From: CAWDVH01 sp963805705
GTDB taxonomy: Bacteria > Actinomycetota > Actinomycetes > Streptosporangiales > Streptosporangiaceae
DNA: 64,000 bases
Assembly: GCA_963805705.1 (NCBI GenBank)
Contig: CAWDVH010000001.1
Location: forward strand, 2,108,001 to 2,172,000
Reading direction: 5' to 3'
Position numbers and translations under genes: made by a program. The notes under the pieces are model-generated. The model was not told where the DNA came from. It was given only the letters and a program-made list of their open reading frames with translations, and did not search any database. The number at the start of each line of letters is the position of its first letter. Within the stretch, counting starts at the first letter, position 1. Positions 42,640 to 51,403 of this stretch are shown piece after piece.

Positions 42640-44433
42640 TCAGACGCCGGTGGTGGAGCGCGGGTAGGCGATCTTCGGGTCGGTGATGACGTTGACCAGG
42701 TAGGGGACGCCGGAGGCGAGGGCGCGGCGCAGCGCGGGGCCGATATCGCCGGGGGCCGTGACGAGCTCCCCGGCCCCGCCCAGCGCGGTGACCACCTCGT
42801 CGTACCGGCACCCCGGCTGCAGCTCGGCCGCGACGTCGTAGCCGTACAGCGCCTGCATCGGGTACTTCTCGAGCCCCCAGATGCCGTTATTGCCGCAGAT
42901 CATGACCACCGGCAGCTTGTGCCGGACCAGCGTGTCGGCGTCCATCAGCGAGAACCCGGCGGCACCATCACCGAGCAGCAGCACCACCTGCGCGGACGGG
43001 CGGGCGATCCGGGCGGCGATGGCGTAGCCGAGGCCGGTCCCCAGGCACCCGTACGGACCGGGGTCCAGCCATCCGCCCGGCCGCCGCGGCTCGACGTACT
43101 TGCCCGCGTAGCTGACGAAGTCGCCGCCATCGCCGATGACCACCGCATCGCGGTCGAGCAGAGCGGCCAGCTCGCCGTAGACCCGCATCGGATGGATCGG
43201 CTCGGCGGCGCTGGACAGCAGCGCGCTATCGGCCGCCATGGCGATCCGGCTTGCCTCCTGGAGCCGGGGCAGCCAGGACGCCGCCCACGGGCGGGCCGCG
43301 CCCGCCGCGCCCGCCACGGCGTCGGCCAGGCCGGTGAAGAACGCAGTGAGGTCACCTGAGGCGCTGGCGGCCAGCTCGCAGTGCGTCGCGATCTGGCCGG
43401 GCGCGTCGGCGACATGCACTACTGCGGCGCGCGGCGCGCCGTTCTGGCCGCCGAACTCCCCGTAGCCGAGCCGGAAGTCCAGCGGGGTGCCGACGACGAT
43501 GACCAGGTCCGCCTCGCTGAATGCTGCCGCCCTGGCCCTGGTGACCAGCAGGTCGTGGCCGGCCGGCAGGATCCCGCGTCCCTGGCCGTTGGCGATCACC
43601 GGGAGCCGCAGCTCCTCTGCCGCGCCGCGAGCAGCCACCTCAGCGCCGTCTAGCCACACGTCCGAGCCAAGGACGAGCACCGGCCGGCTCGCCCGTGCCA
43701 GCAGCGCCGCGATCTCGGCGATCGCGCCCGGCTCGGGGGCGCCGGTCCCGTGGCCGTCGGCCGCGCCGTTCGGACGGCCGGACGCAGCACCGGCGCTGGC
43801 GCCGGCACCGGCGGGCATCCCGGCCGCGGCCAGGGCGGCGGGCGCCGGCTCGCTGGTGCCGAACAGCGCTTCGAGGCTGATGTCCAGGAACACCGGGCCG
43901 CGGTGCCGCGCCGCGGCGAGCCGGAAGGCATCGCTCACCGCCTGGCCGACCCCGGCGGTCTCGTGCTCGGTCCAGGCCCGCTTGGTGACCGGCCCGAGCA
44001 GCGCCGGGTGATCAAACTCCTGGAGGCTGCCCGAGCCCCACCGGTAATCAGGGGCCCGGCCGCCGAGAATTACCACCGGCGAGCCGTTAAAGTGCGCTGT
44101 CGTGATCGCGCTGATCCCGTTGGTCACGCCGGGGCCCGCCGTGAGCACGGCCAGGCCCGGCGAGCGGCTCAGGCGGGCAGTTGCCTCCGCCGCGAAGACA
44201 GCCGTCTGCTCATGCCGCACGTCAAGGATCCGCATGGGCGGATCCGCCTTGACCGCTCCGTCATAGAGGGGGAAGACGTGGCCACCGGACAGGGTGAACA
44301 TCGTCTGCACGCCGTGCTGCCGCGCGGCGGCCACCGCGTGCATGCCGCCGTGCCCTGGCGCCTGCGCGGCCGGTGTCGCCGGGCCGGTGGTCGCCGGCGG
44401 TACCTGACCGGCTGGCTGCTCGTCCTTGCCCAT
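42640..44433 (-). CDS. Thiamine-diphosphate-dependent enzyme, acetolactate synthase-like
   Basis: A 597-residue ThDP enzyme. I chose ATG 44433 (MGKDEQPAGQ) over a longer frame to 44580. The N-terminal PYR domain shows FTLSGGHVFPLYDG and the cofactor Glu in VRHEQTAVFAAEATAR; a central domain (RPVLVLGSDVWLDGAEVAAR) follows; the C-terminal PP domain has LLGDGAAGFSLMDADTLVRH with NNGIWG (GDG-xN motif). An Ala/Gly-rich loop (about residues 215-245) is inserted before the central domain. Relatives include acetolactate synthase and oxalyl-CoA decarboxylase; the substrate is not certain. Confidence 0.9.
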   Translation of the reverse strand: MGKDEQPAGQVPPATTGPATPAAQAPGHGGMHAVAAARQHGVQTMFTLSGGHVFPLYDGAVKADPPMRILDVRHEQTAVFAAEATARLSRSPGLAVLTAGPGVTNGISAITTAHFNGSPVVILGGRAPDYRWGSGSLQEFDHPALLGPVTKRAWTEHETAGVGQAVSDAFRLAAARHRGPVFLDISLEALFGTSEPAPAALAAAGMPAGAGASAGAASGRPNGAADGHGTGAPEPGAIAEIAALLARASRPVLVLGSDVWLDGAEVAARGAAEELRLPVIANGQGRGILPAGHDLLVTRARAAAFSEADLVIVVGTPLDFRLGYGEFGGQNGAPRAAVVHVADAPGQIATHCELAASASGDLTAFFTGLADAVAGAAGAARPWAASWLPRLQEASRIAMAADSALLSSAAEPIHPMRVYGELAALLDRDAVVIGDGGDFVSYAGKYVEPRRPGGWLDPGPYGCLGTGLGYAIAARIARPSAQVVLLLGDGAAGFSLMDADTLVRHKLPVVMICGNNGIWGLEKYPMQALYGYDVAAELQPGCRYDEVVTALGGAGELVTAPGDIGPALRRALASGVPYLVNVITDPKIAYPRSTTGV

Positions 44434-44527
44434 GCGGGCGACGTTACCAGCAGGTAGCCCCGCCAGCGGCGGTGCTGCGCGGCCGCTCGGCCGGCCTGCC
44501 GATGCCCGCAGATGCGATGATGACTCA

Positions 44528-46006
44528 GTGCCCACCCTGAATGATCTCGCCCGCCGGGCACAGATGGCCGCGCCGGACATCGACTGGCTGCATGCGCTCG
44601 TCTCCGACTGGCAGCTGCTGGCTGATCTCTCCTTCGCCGACCTGCTGCTCTGGGCGCCGAGGCCGGAGCGGGACGGCTGGCTCGCGCTGGCTCAGATGCG
44701 CCCGACCACCGCGCCGACGGCCTTTCCTGACGACATTGTCGGCTCGCTCAGGTCGGTGGGGAAGCGGCCGTTCCTCGAGGTGGCCATGCGCGAGGGCAGG
44801 ATCTGCCGTGAGGGTGACCCGGAATGGACCAGCGGGGTCCCGGTCCGGCACGAGAGCATCCCGGTCACGCACAACGAGAAGGTCATCGCGGTGATCGAGC
44901 GGTCGACCAACCTCAGCGCGGCCCGGACGCCCAGCCGGCTGGACCTGGCCTACCTGCGAGCGGCGGACGACCTGGCCCAGATGATCGCGGCCGGGATGTT
45001 CCCGGCCCCCGGCGAGGAGCCCGCGCTGGTCAGGTCGCCCCGCGTCGGAGACGGGCTGCTGCGGCTCGGCCGGGCCGGGAAGGTCACCTACGCCAGCCCG
45101 AACGCGCTGTCGGCCTACCGCCGGCTCGGCCTGACCGCGGACCTCGTGGGCAAGGAGCTCGGCCCGCTGACGGCGCGGCTGTGCGCGAGCGGAGAACCGC
45201 GTGATGACTCGCTGATGCTGACGGCCAGCGGGCGGGCGCACATGGAAACCGAGGTAGAGGCCAACGGCTCGGTGGTTCAGCTTCGGACGATCCCGCTGGT
45301 CGTGGGGGGGGCCAGGGCGGGCGCGCTGATCCTGCTCAGGGACGTGTCCGAGCTACGGCACCGGGAGCGCGAGCTGATTACCAAGGACGCGACCATCAGG
45401 GAGATCCATCACCGGGTCAAGAACAACCTGCAGACGGTCGCCGCGCTGCTGCGCCTGCAGGCCCGGCGGCTGCAGGCGCCGGAGGCCCGTGCCGCGCTCG
45501 AGGAGGCCGTCCGCAGGGTGGGGTCGATCGCGATCGTGCACGAGACGCTGTCCCATGCGCCGGAGGAGAACGTGGACTTCGACGACATCGCGGGCCGGGT
45601 CGCGATGATGGCCGGGGAGGTCTCGGCGCCCGAGGCGCGAGTCACGCCCACGCTGCTGGGCGAGTTCGGCATGCTGCCCGCGTCGGTCGCGACGCCGCTG
45701 GCCCTGGTGCTGACCGAGCTTTTGCAGAACGCCCTGCAGCACGGGCTGACCAGGCCGTCCAGCGGGCCGCTGGGCGGAACTCTCGAGGTGACGGCGCGCA
45801 GGCGCCCGCAGCAGCTCACAGTGACAGTTACCGACAACGGGGTAGGGCTGCCGGACGGCTTCAACCTCGACTCGGCAACCAGCCTCGGCCTGCAGATCGT
45901 TCGGACGCTGGTGGTCGGCGAGCTCGGCGGCCACCTGGAAATCACTCCCCGGACGGACGGCGGCACCAGGGTCCTGGTCGACCTGCCGCTCGCCGCGCCC
46001 GCATGA
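44528..46006 (+). CDS. pdtaS: Sensor histidine kinase PdtaS-type
   Basis: A 492-residue cytoplasmic histidine kinase without membrane segments. Start is GTG 44528 (VPTLNDLARRAQMAAPDIDW). An N-terminal GAF domain (about residues 15-150), a PAS domain (about 175-285), an HWE/HisKA_2 phosphoacceptor region (EIHHRVKNNLQTVAALLRLQ, with the phosphorylated His) and an HATPase domain (ALVLTELLQNALQHGL, TVTDNGVGLPDG, LGLQIVRTLV) are in order. PdtaS with its partner PdtaR regulates by RNA antitermination; pdtaR is not in this window. Its position next to whiB matches mycobacteria and streptomycetes. Confidence 0.94.
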   Translation: MPTLNDLARRAQMAAPDIDWLHALVSDWQLLADLSFADLLLWAPRPERDGWLALAQMRPTTAPTAFPDDIVGSLRSVGKRPFLEVAMREGRICREGDPEWTSGVPVRHESIPVTHNEKVIAVIERSTNLSAARTPSRLDLAYLRAADDLAQMIAAGMFPAPGEEPALVRSPRVGDGLLRLGRAGKVTYASPNALSAYRRLGLTADLVGKELGPLTARLCASGEPRDDSLMLTASGRAHMETEVEANGSVVQLRTIPLVVGGARAGALILLRDVSELRHRERELITKDATIREIHHRVKNNLQTVAALLRLQARRLQAPEARAALEEAVRRVGSIAIVHETLSHAPEENVDFDDIAGRVAMMAGEVSAPEARVTPTLLGEFGMLPASVATPLALVLTELLQNALQHGLTRPSSGPLGGTLEVTARRRPQQLTVTVTDNGVGLPDGFNLDSATSLGLQIVRTLVVGELGGHLEITPRTDGGTRVLVDLPLAAPA

Positions 46007-46082
46007 GCTGCCGCGCCCGCATGAGCTGCCGTGCCGTCTGAGCTGCCGTGCCGTGCGCACCGCTGTCCTGCGGGGCCGGGAG

Positions 46083-46346
46083 TCAGGCGCTCGCGCGGGC
46101 CCTGACCCTGGTCGCGCGCCGCTTGAGCGCCCGGCGCTCGTCCTCGCTCAGCCCGCCCCAGACACCGGCGTCCTGCCCGCTCTCAAGCGCCCACTGCAGG
46201 CACGGTTCCATTACCGGGCAGCGCTGGCATACCTGCTTGGCTTCGTCGATCTGGAGCAGAGCGGGACCGGTATTCCCGATCGGGAAGAATAGCTCCGGGT
46301 CTTCGTCACGACAGGCGGCGTAGTGACGCCAGTCCATGAGGTCCAC
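46083..46346 (-). CDS. WhiB-family iron-sulfur regulator (WhiB1/WblE-like)
   Basis: An 84- to 87-residue Wbl protein. The ATG at 46337 (MDWRHYAACRDEDPELFFPI) is the family-typical start; an in-frame ATG at 46346 adds three residues. Four iron-sulfur ligands are visible (CRDEDP, then CQRCP, then CLQW), followed by the GVWGG turn and a basic tail. It resembles WhiB1/WblE, regulators that bind the main sigma factor and respond to nitric oxide. It is convergent with pdtaS. Confidence 0.95.
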   Translation of the reverse strand: MDLMDWRHYAACRDEDPELFFPIGNTGPALLQIDEAKQVCQRCPVMEPCLQWALESGQDAGVWGGLSEDERRALKRRATRVRARASA

Positions 46347-46776
46347 TCCTCTTTGAGTGCTACGGTCCCGTCGCCAGGGCCAGGCGGCTCAGTTGCGCTT
46401 GTGAATGATTTCACGAGCTATGTCGTATGTCGGGGCCTGTTCCCAGTTCCCGAGCGGAGGGTATCGTCACGTCACGGAACTTGCGTCCCGTCCTGGCTAC
46501 CAGGGGCGCCATGTCGGTGGGGACACGACCCGCCCAGGCTGCGGCGCTTAGCTGCTGCGCCTGTCTTTTGGAGCGTTACAACCCTCTCAAGGTCAGCGAT
46601 CAACCGCAAGAGGGTTTGGCAAAGGTTCGGACGGATTTCGATGTCAGATGGATCACATTTGCGAGCCTGGAGAACAGGGGGCGGGTGCGGTGCGGTGACG
46701 AGTACCGGATAAGATCAGCCGTGGCCGTGAGGGCCCTAATGACCTTTATATGAAATTTATTCCGATTAAATAGCTT
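46347..46776. other. Intergenic region upstream of whiB
   Basis: About 430 bases between whiB (which reads away) and the end of the diacylglycerol-kinase-like gene. The middle must hold the whiB promoter. The last 50 bases (about 46735-46785) are strikingly AT-rich for this genome (TTTATATGAAATTTATTCC), next to the stop of the kinase gene, and may form its transcript end. No gene or RNA was recognised. Confidence 0.5.
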
Positions 46777-47724
46777 TTATGCAATAATCCGCAAGGCGCG
46801 CGGGATCGAGCGGAAGTGCACGCTCTCTCGCTCGCCGACGTACTCGCCGTCGACCTGGAAGGCAACCGGCCGGTCCGACCTCAGGGTCAGCTCAGGCTCA
46901 TCATGGAGCGCCAGGATACTGCTCCCGCGCGGCTGCTTGCCCGTTCCGGACAGCATCTGGCGCAGCGTCAGGAATGTTCCCAGGGTGTGCATGCTGCGCA
47001 GGGCAAAGACATCCAGCCCCGAATCGAAGCCGGCCTGCGGATTGGTGTATACCGCGCGCTTACCCAGGTAGGTCCACGGCGCCGTATTCGAGACGATGCC
47101 CATGAACAGCGGGCCGGCCGGGGGCCGGCCGTCTAGCTCCAGCAGGAGCGCCGGATGCCGCCGGTCAGTGAGCCGGTAGTACTGGCGCAGGGCCATTCTC
47201 AGGTAGAGAGCGGGCGTGACGGCCCGCCCGTGCGCGCGCCGGCCCTCGACCGCCCGTACCACCTCGGCGTCCAGGCCGAGACCGGCGTTGAAGGTGAAGT
47301 AACGGCGGTCGGCCAGCCCGAGCCCGATACAGCGCTCGCGGCCGTCCGTGATGGCCTGCAGGATCTTCCCGGCGGCATCCACCGGATCCTCGGGCAGGCC
47401 CAGGGAACGGGTGAATACGTTGGCGTTGCCGCCGGGCAGCGCGGCCAGAGCAGGCAGGCTGGCGGCTGGCCGGGCGACGCCGTCTCGCGTACCCGCGCCG
47501 ACGATTCCGTTGACCGCCTCATTGACCGTGCCGTCACCGCCGAGCGTCAGCACCAGCCCGTAGCCGCCGGGCCGGGCGGTACCGGCCAGCTGGGTGGCGT
47601 GGCCCCGGTAGCGTGTCTCCACGACCTCAAGCTCGACGGCGGATGTCAGGGCACGCACGATGACGTCCCGGCGTAGCTGGGTCGTGGAGGTGGCATGTGG
47701 GTTCACGATCAGGAGCGCGCGCAC
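46777..47724 (-). CDS. Diacylglycerol kinase / lipid kinase family protein
   Basis: A 315-residue DAGK-catalytic-domain protein phosphorylating a lipid with ATP. The N-terminal RALLIVNPHATSTT and the nucleotide motif GGDGTVNEAVNGIVG are visible, then ALPGGNANVFTRSLGL. The C-terminal half contains FTFNAGLGLDAEVVR and the end RALRII. The stop lies directly in an AT-rich stretch. It is divergent from a membrane protein gene whose annotated start overlaps it. Confidence 0.9.
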   Translation of the reverse strand: MRALLIVNPHATSTTQLRRDVIVRALTSAVELEVVETRYRGHATQLAGTARPGGYGLVLTLGGDGTVNEAVNGIVGAGTRDGVARPAASLPALAALPGGNANVFTRSLGLPEDPVDAAGKILQAITDGRERCIGLGLADRRYFTFNAGLGLDAEVVRAVEGRRAHGRAVTPALYLRMALRQYYRLTDRRHPALLLELDGRPPAGPLFMGIVSNTAPWTYLGKRAVYTNPQAGFDSGLDVFALRSMHTLGTFLTLRQMLSGTGKQPRGSSILALHDEPELTLRSDRPVAFQVDGEYVGERESVHFRSIPRALRIIA

Positions 47725-48185
47725 GCGCTCAGGCTAGCGATGCGGGCCGCGCGGTATCTTCGCCGCGTCCCCCGACGGTACTCGGCGCTGCCGTCGTACA
47801 GGCCGCGGAGACAGCCGGGGTGCTGGTCGCGACGGTGCTCGCGGCAATCGATGCCGGCCACGGCCGGTCCTACCAGGCCGCCAGTGGCATCGCGCTGACC
47901 ATCATCGGCCTCGCGGCGGTGGTGATGCTCGGGTTCGTGGCCGCCGGACTGGCCAGGTCGCGCCGCTGGAGCCGGACGCCCGCGCTGCTGACTCAGCTGT
48001 TCACCGGCATCGTGGGCATCTACCTCGTGCAGGGGCAGCGGTATATCTGGGGAATCCCGGCGCTGCTGCTGGCCGCGGCCGGATTCGTCGCCCTGCTGGC
48101 CCCGGCGAGCACGCGCGCCCTGACCGCGGGGCGGCCCGCGCCGCCCGCCGCCGGGCCCGGCGGCGGCCGGGCCGGCAAGTCATGA
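47697..48185 (+). CDS. Small integral membrane protein, unknown
   Basis: Up to 162 residues with about four hydrophobic segments (VVQAAETAGVLVATVLAAID, ALTIIGLAAVVMLGFVAAGL, LTQLFTGIVGIYLVQG and YIWGIPALLLAAAGFVALL). The annotated GTG at 47697 overlaps the start of the divergent kinase gene and the first 27 residues look artificial, so the real start is probably internal and is not fixed. A Pro/Gly-rich tail ends the protein. Similar short membrane proteins occur near sigma-factor genes in actinobacteria; the function is unknown. Confidence 0.7.
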   Translation: MGSRSGARARAQASDAGRAVSSPRPPTVLGAAVVQAAETAGVLVATVLAAIDAGHGRSYQAASGIALTIIGLAAVVMLGFVAAGLARSRRWSRTPALLTQLFTGIVGIYLVQGQRYIWGIPALLLAAAGFVALLAPASTRALTAGRPAPPAAGPGGGRAGKS

Positions 48186-48189
48186 CCAG

Positions 48190-49170
48190 CTAGTCGTCGG
48201 TCGTCAGGCCGTCGCGCAGCTGGGCCAGCGTGCGGGCCAGCAGCCGCGACACGTGCATCTGCGAGATGCCCAGCTCCGTCGCAATCTGAGACTGGGTCAT
48301 GTTGCCGAAGAACCGCAGCAGCAGGATCCGCTTCTCCCTGGGCGGCAGCCGCTCAAGGAGCGGCTTCAGTGACTCCCGGTACTCGACGCCCTCCAGCGCC
48401 TCGTCAACCATCCCGAGCGACTCGGCGACGGCGGGCGCGTCCTCGTCGCATGAGTCCGGCGCGTCGAGCGAAACCGTCGAGTAGGCGTTCGCGGACTCCA
48501 GTCCCTCGAGCACTTCCTCCTCGGTCATCTGCAGGTGCGCGGCGAGCTCGGCGACCGTCGGGGCGCGCCCGAGCCGCTGGGCCAGGTCTCCGATGGCCTT
48601 GGTCAGGGCCAGCTTCAGCTCCTGCAGGCGCCGCGGCACGCGGACCGCCCAGCCCTTGTCCCTGAAGTGACGCTTGATCTCGCCGACGATGGTCGGCGTC
48701 GCATAAGTGGAGAACTCCACGCCGCGGCCGAGGTCGAACCGGTCGATGGACTTGATCAGGCCGATCGTCGCCACCTGAGTCAGGTCATCGAGCCACTCGC
48801 CCCGGTTGCGGAATCTGCGGGCCAGGTACTCGACCAGCGGAAGATGGAGCTCGACCAGCTCTCCGCGGATGCGCAGCCGCTCGTCATCGCCGTCAGGGAG
48901 CTCGGACAGCCGCTCGAAGAGATCCCTGGCATGCCCCCGCTCTCGCCCGGCATGCTGGACCCGGGCCGGTCCCGCGGCGGGCGGCCCGGCGGTCGTGTCG
49001 CTGGCCTGCCCGGCGCGCAGGTTCGCTGGCTCGACCTCGGCGGCATCCCGGAAGTCGAGCACGGTCGCCGGCGGGCGGCCACTCTCGTCATCGGCCGCCA
49101 TCTCAGCGGCCGGACGAGCCGCCATCGTCTCGAAATCCTCGGTCAAGGCGACCTCAGCTTCCCCCGTCAC
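48190..49170 (-). CDS. SigB/SigF/SigG-type RNA polymerase sigma factor
   Basis: A 326-residue group 3 sigma factor. About 100 non-conserved residues precede region 2 (LVEYLARRFRNRGEWLDDLT, TQVATIGLIKSIDRFDLGRG, EFSTYATPTIVGEIKRHFRD); region 3 is VPRRLQELKLALTKAIGDLA, and region 4 ends with LPPREKRILLLRFFGNMTQS and LGISQMHVSRLLARTLAQLR. These sigma factors control stress and development. The next gene upstream is an RsbW-like kinase that overlaps it by 4 bases, the standard sigma/anti-sigma pair. Confidence 0.95.
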   Translation of the reverse strand: MTGEAEVALTEDFETMAARPAAEMAADDESGRPPATVLDFRDAAEVEPANLRAGQASDTTAGPPAAGPARVQHAGRERGHARDLFERLSELPDGDDERLRIRGELVELHLPLVEYLARRFRNRGEWLDDLTQVATIGLIKSIDRFDLGRGVEFSTYATPTIVGEIKRHFRDKGWAVRVPRRLQELKLALTKAIGDLAQRLGRAPTVAELAAHLQMTEEEVLEGLESANAYSTVSLDAPDSCDEDAPAVAESLGMVDEALEGVEYRESLKPLLERLPPREKRILLLRFFGNMTQSQIATELGISQMHVSRLLARTLAQLRDGLTTDD

Positions 49171-49685
49171 ACCGACCCCGATATGTCACGACTCTTGCGC
49201 ATGACGATCGTCAGCCGGTCGCCGGGCCCCACCTGGGCCTCGACGTTCCCCGCGAGTGCGGAGAGCACTGTCCACGCGAAGGTGTCACTGGCCGGAGCCC
49301 GGGGCGCCAGGCAGGGCACCGACACCGAGATGGTCATCATCTCGCGGCCGAGCGCGAAACTGCACTCCAGGCTGCTGCCGGGTATCGCCTGGGCCAGCAG
49401 CATCGCGCAGGCCTCGTCCACCGCGATGCGCAGATCCTCGATCACGTCCAGGGTGAAGTCCAGCCGGGCCGCCAGGCCGGCCGTGGCGGTGCGCAGCACC
49501 GACAGGTAGGCACCCTCGGCCGGCATGCTGACGGTGACCTGGTCTTGCGGCTCAGAGCGGGGGGCAGGCCGCTCTGCGACCGGGGTCACAGCGGCCGCCG
49601 CGACGCCTGCACCGCTCGCGCGGCTTCCGGCATGATCGGCGTCCTGCGCTGACCTGGTTGCCGAAGCGGTGGTCTCATCGGTCAC
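49167..49685 (-). CDS. RsbW-like anti-sigma factor / serine kinase (ATPase fold)
   Basis: A 172-residue HATPase_c_2 protein from GTG 49685 (a longer frame goes to 49751). Motifs are VSMPAEGAYLSVLRTATAGL, the N-box helix VIEDLRIAVDEACAMLLAQA with conserved Glu/Asp, and the late ALAGNVEAQVGPGDRLTIVM. It would bind and silence the adjacent sigma factor and phosphorylate a STAS-type antagonist, which is not in the window. About 55 disordered Ala/Thr residues precede the domain. Confidence 0.9.
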   Translation of the reverse strand: MTDETTASATRSAQDADHAGSRASGAGVAAAAVTPVAERPAPRSEPQDQVTVSMPAEGAYLSVLRTATAGLAARLDFTLDVIEDLRIAVDEACAMLLAQAIPGSSLECSFALGREMMTISVSVPCLAPRAPASDTFAWTVLSALAGNVEAQVGPGDRLTIVMRKSRDISGSV

Positions 49686-49895
49686 GTCTGCCTCCAACAA
49701 CGGCCGGACATCGATCCCGCACTCGGGCAGGCGCCGGCTCCCTGCTTGCAACCTACCGTGAGCACGCCGTTGCGCTGACGCGCCGCGCGGCTCCCGTGCC
49801 GCCAGGGACGGCAGAGCCGCGCGGGATGAGACCCCGCGCGGCTCTCCTACCAGGCCAGATCTGCTCGCCGGAGCCAGATCTGGGTGTCGCGCTCG

Positions 49896-50303
49896 CTAGC
49901 CCTGCTTGGTCTCCCAGAAGATCTTCCCGATGTCGTCGATCTTCCCCAGCAGCTGGTCAGCCTTGGCCACATCCGTGCTGCCCTTGGTCCCGGCCGCCCC
50001 GGCCAGCTTGGTCGCCTCGTTGAAGAGCTCGTTCAGCTGCGGGTACTTCTCGAAGTGCGGCGGCTTGAAGTAGTCGGTCCACAGCACCCACAGGTGGTGC
50101 TTGACGAGGTCGGACCGCTCCTCCTTGATCTGGATCGCCCGGGTGCGGAACGCGGGGTCTTCGTTCGCCTGGTATTTCTCGCAGATCGCCTTGACGGACT
50201 CGGCCTCGATCCTGGCCTGCGCGGGGTCATAGACGCCGCAGGGCAGATCGCAGTGAGCGTAGACGGTGACCTTGGGCGCGAGGAAGCGTGCGGGCAGCCT
50301 CAT
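49896..50303 (-). CDS. sodN: Nickel superoxide dismutase
   Basis: A 135-residue Ni-SOD precursor. The nickel hook is HCDLPCGVYDPAQARIEAES: after removal of the 16-residue leader (MRLPARFLAPKVTVYA) the mature protein starts at His17, and Cys18 and Cys22 complete the site. The helices that follow (AFRTRAIQIKEERSDLVKHH, LWVLWTDYFKPPHFEKYP) are typical. An upstream extension to 50360 is not needed. It is divergent from the maturation protease gene sodX, 80 bases away. Confidence 0.96.
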   Translation of the reverse strand: MRLPARFLAPKVTVYAHCDLPCGVYDPAQARIEAESVKAICEKYQANEDPAFRTRAIQIKEERSDLVKHHLWVLWTDYFKPPHFEKYPQLNELFNEATKLAGAAGTKGSTDVAKADQLLGKIDDIGKIFWETKQG

Positions 50304-50383
50304 GGATCTCCTTCTCTCATGCCGAACATGGACAGTGAATTCCGACAGTACCGTGTTCACTTGATCTCATTAAGGGGGGATGC

Positions 50384-50722
50384 GTGCGCTGGCCGATCTG
50401 GCGCGTGGCCGTGGCGGAGCGGTCGATGGAGCCCGCATTGCTGCCCGGTGACTGGCTCCTGGCCCGCCGCTCGGTCCGCCCTGGCCGGCCATCCCGGATC
50501 CGGCCCGGTCAGATAGTCATTGCTCAGCATCCGCAGCGACCGGGATTCCTGCTCGTCAAGCGGGCGGCCCGGCGCGAGCGGGACGGGTGGTGGCTGGAAT
50601 CTGACAATCCGGGGGCCGGCGCAGTGGACAGCCGCAGCTTCGGGCCCGTGCCGCCGGCCTTCATCGAGGGCGCGGTGCTCTTTCGCTACTGGCCATTGCG
50701 CGGCGTTCCCCGGAACGGCTGA
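50384..50722 (+). CDS. sodX: Ni-SOD maturation protease (SodX type)
   Basis: A 112-residue signal-peptidase/S24-type protease that cleaves the SodN leader. The catalytic Ser lies in AERSMEPALLPGDWLLARR, and the Lys in LLVKRAARRERDGWW. The end (GPVPPAFIEGAVLFRYWPLR) is family-like. Starts at GTG 50384. Short length and lack of a membrane anchor match the Ni-SOD-linked group. Divergent from sodN, so both may share control of the 80-base gap. Confidence 0.92.
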   Translation: MRWPIWRVAVAERSMEPALLPGDWLLARRSVRPGRPSRIRPGQIVIAQHPQRPGFLLVKRAARRERDGWWLESDNPGAGAVDSRSFGPVPPAFIEGAVLFRYWPLRGVPRNG

Positions 50723-50822
50723 GATCGGCAGGCACGCCAGCACCCAGACGTCCGGTTTTCGCGAACGCTGTGTGATATGGATGCTCGTATGAACTGATCA
50801 ATCCGGCGGATGCCGGGGGAGA

Positions 50823-51269
50823 GTGAGTTTCATGAGCACGAATTCCGGTCAAGGACGGGTCGTCGTCGGTATCGATGGATCACCGCAGGCGGCCACCGCG
50901 CTGTCGTGGGCGATCGACGAGGCGCGGCTTCGCGGGCACGGGCTGCAAATCGTCTACGTGTTCCCCGCTCTGGTCTCGTATCTCGGCACGACCGCGCACG
51001 AGTATTACCCGCAGGTGGAGAAGGAAGCAAGCGGCGTACTGGAGCAGGCGGTCGCGTCCGCTCCGCCCATGGATGACCTCGATGTCGAGCGCACCCTGGC
51101 CCCGGGGAACCCGGCGGAGAAGATGGTCGAGCTAAGTCGCGGAGCGAGCCTGCTGGTCCTCGGCTCGAGCGGTCTGGGCGCGTTCCGCGGAATGCTGCTC
51201 GGCTCGGTCTCCTGGCACTGCGTGCACCAGGCCCATTGCCCGGTCACGGTCGTTCGCGACCGGGACTGA
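50823..51269 (+). CDS. Universal stress protein (UspA family)
   Basis: A 145-148-residue protein with one Usp domain. The start is probably ATG 50832 (MSTNSGQGRVVVGIDGSPQA); a GTG lies at 50823. The ATP-binding motif GSSGLGAFRGMLLGSVS is complete near the C-terminus, so it is of the nucleotide-binding type. Two hairpins follow the stop codon. Confidence 0.93.
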   Translation: MSFMSTNSGQGRVVVGIDGSPQAATALSWAIDEARLRGHGLQIVYVFPALVSYLGTTAHEYYPQVEKEASGVLEQAVASAPPMDDLDVERTLAPGNPAEKMVELSRGASLLVLGSSGLGAFRGMLLGSVSWHCVHQAHCPVTVVRDRD

Positions 51270-51274
51270 AAAAG

Positions 51275-51312
51275 GCGGACGGGCAGCCGGCGCGATATGG
51301 CTGCCCGCCCGC
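51275..51312. terminator. Hairpin after universal stress gene
   Basis: GCGGACGGGCAGCC (51275-51288) pairs with GGCTGCCCGCCCGC (51299-51312) with one mismatch and a 10-base loop. It starts 5 bases after the stop, preceded by an A run. Terminator of the plus-strand gene. Confidence 0.75.
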
Positions 51313-51358
51313 TGGCCGGACAGCGCGGGAAATTAGTCGGACAGCGCGGGAAATGCTC

Positions 51359-51393
51359 GGGGCGGGCCGGACATATCAAGTCCGGCCCGCCCC
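51359..51393. terminator. Perfect 14-bp hairpin terminator
   Basis: GGGGCGGGCCGGAC (51359-51372) and GTCCGGCCCGCCCC (51380-51393) are perfect complements around a 7-base loop, ten bases from the stop of the minus-strand permease. Very stable and acting for that gene, possibly both. Confidence 0.85.
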
Positions 51394-51403
51394 GAAGCGT
51401 GTG

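Noticed and set aside
45998..46050. Three 17-18-base repeats (GCATGAGCTGCCG type) after pdtaS
   Set aside because: Lie at and after the stop codon with no hairpin or conserved signal; probably slippage only.
46323..46712. 129-residue plus-strand frame upstream of whiB
   Set aside because: No domain features and it occupies the expected promoter region.
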